A model generated the notes under the pieces. That model was not told where the DNA came from. It saw nothing but the letters and a program-made list of their open reading frames with translations, and ran no database searches. 35,723 nt of DNA from positions 1 to 35,723 of the forward strand of contig NZ_JARXAB010000072.1 in the NCBI RefSeq assembly GCF_029866045.1, written 5' to 3'. The stretch is from Ramlibacter sp. Lineage in GTDB: Bacteria > Pseudomonadota > Gammaproteobacteria > Burkholderiales > Burkholderiaceae_C. Of this stretch, positions 32,928 to 35,723 are shown one piece after another; positions within the stretch are counted from its first letter, which is position 1; each line of letters begins with the position of its first letter. The position numbers and the translations under genes are program-made.

Positions 32928-35723
<2,796 letters not shown>

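Overview
The window is GC-rich bacterial chromosome with densely packed genes. It looks like a betaproteobacterium of the order Burkholderiales, probably close to Comamonadaceae or Rubrivivax-type genera. That placement rests on protein resemblance (RibB with a degenerate cyclohydrolase half, a long-type IF-1, a LysR/pirin/flavodoxin cluster, DnaE plus DnaE2) and on base composition; no marker gene was compared.

Positions 1-7770 form one long rightward gene row. It runs from the 3' part of ribD through ribE, a ribB-type hybrid gene, ribH, nusB, an aminotransferase, ybgC, tolQ, tolR and tolA. Several joints are stop/start overlaps, so riboflavin synthesis, an antitermination factor and the inner-membrane half of the Tol envelope machine may share transcripts. 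tolB and pal do not follow tolA. Next come three leftward genes: an IF-1 gene (infA), a 76-residue unknown protein with a long structured leader, and dnaE, the replicative polymerase.

Positions 12184-19857 hold small metabolic, redox and tRNA-modification genes: trhO, a flavodoxin-like gene, pirin, a divergent LysR regulator, a renalase-like FAD protein, gluQ and trmB. An unrecognised 450-residue Ala/Gly-rich protein sits between gluQ and trmB. Then follow alaS (leftward), gabD, cysK, an MscS-like membrane protein and tRNA-Gly(CCC).

Downstream of the tRNA the content changes. There is a secreted choice-of-anchor-I lipoprotein, a PhoB-type response regulator with its 7TM histidine kinase, a short H-NS-like protein without the usual DNA-binding tail, and a secreted alpha/beta hydrolase. 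The 5' part of dnaE2 runs off the right edge. By eye this block is less GC-rich and less uniform in codon use than the rest; no count was made.

The strongest candidate for something undescribed is the kinase/regulator/lipoprotein unit. An 11-bp-period direct repeat, with the geometry expected of an OmpR/PhoB operator, lies just upstream of the lipoprotein gene. Secondary candidates are the 450-residue orphan protein, the structured leader of the 76-residue gene, and a recurring ANAAT-N6-ATG arrangement at ribE, tolQ, dnaE and trmB that suggests leaderless transcripts.
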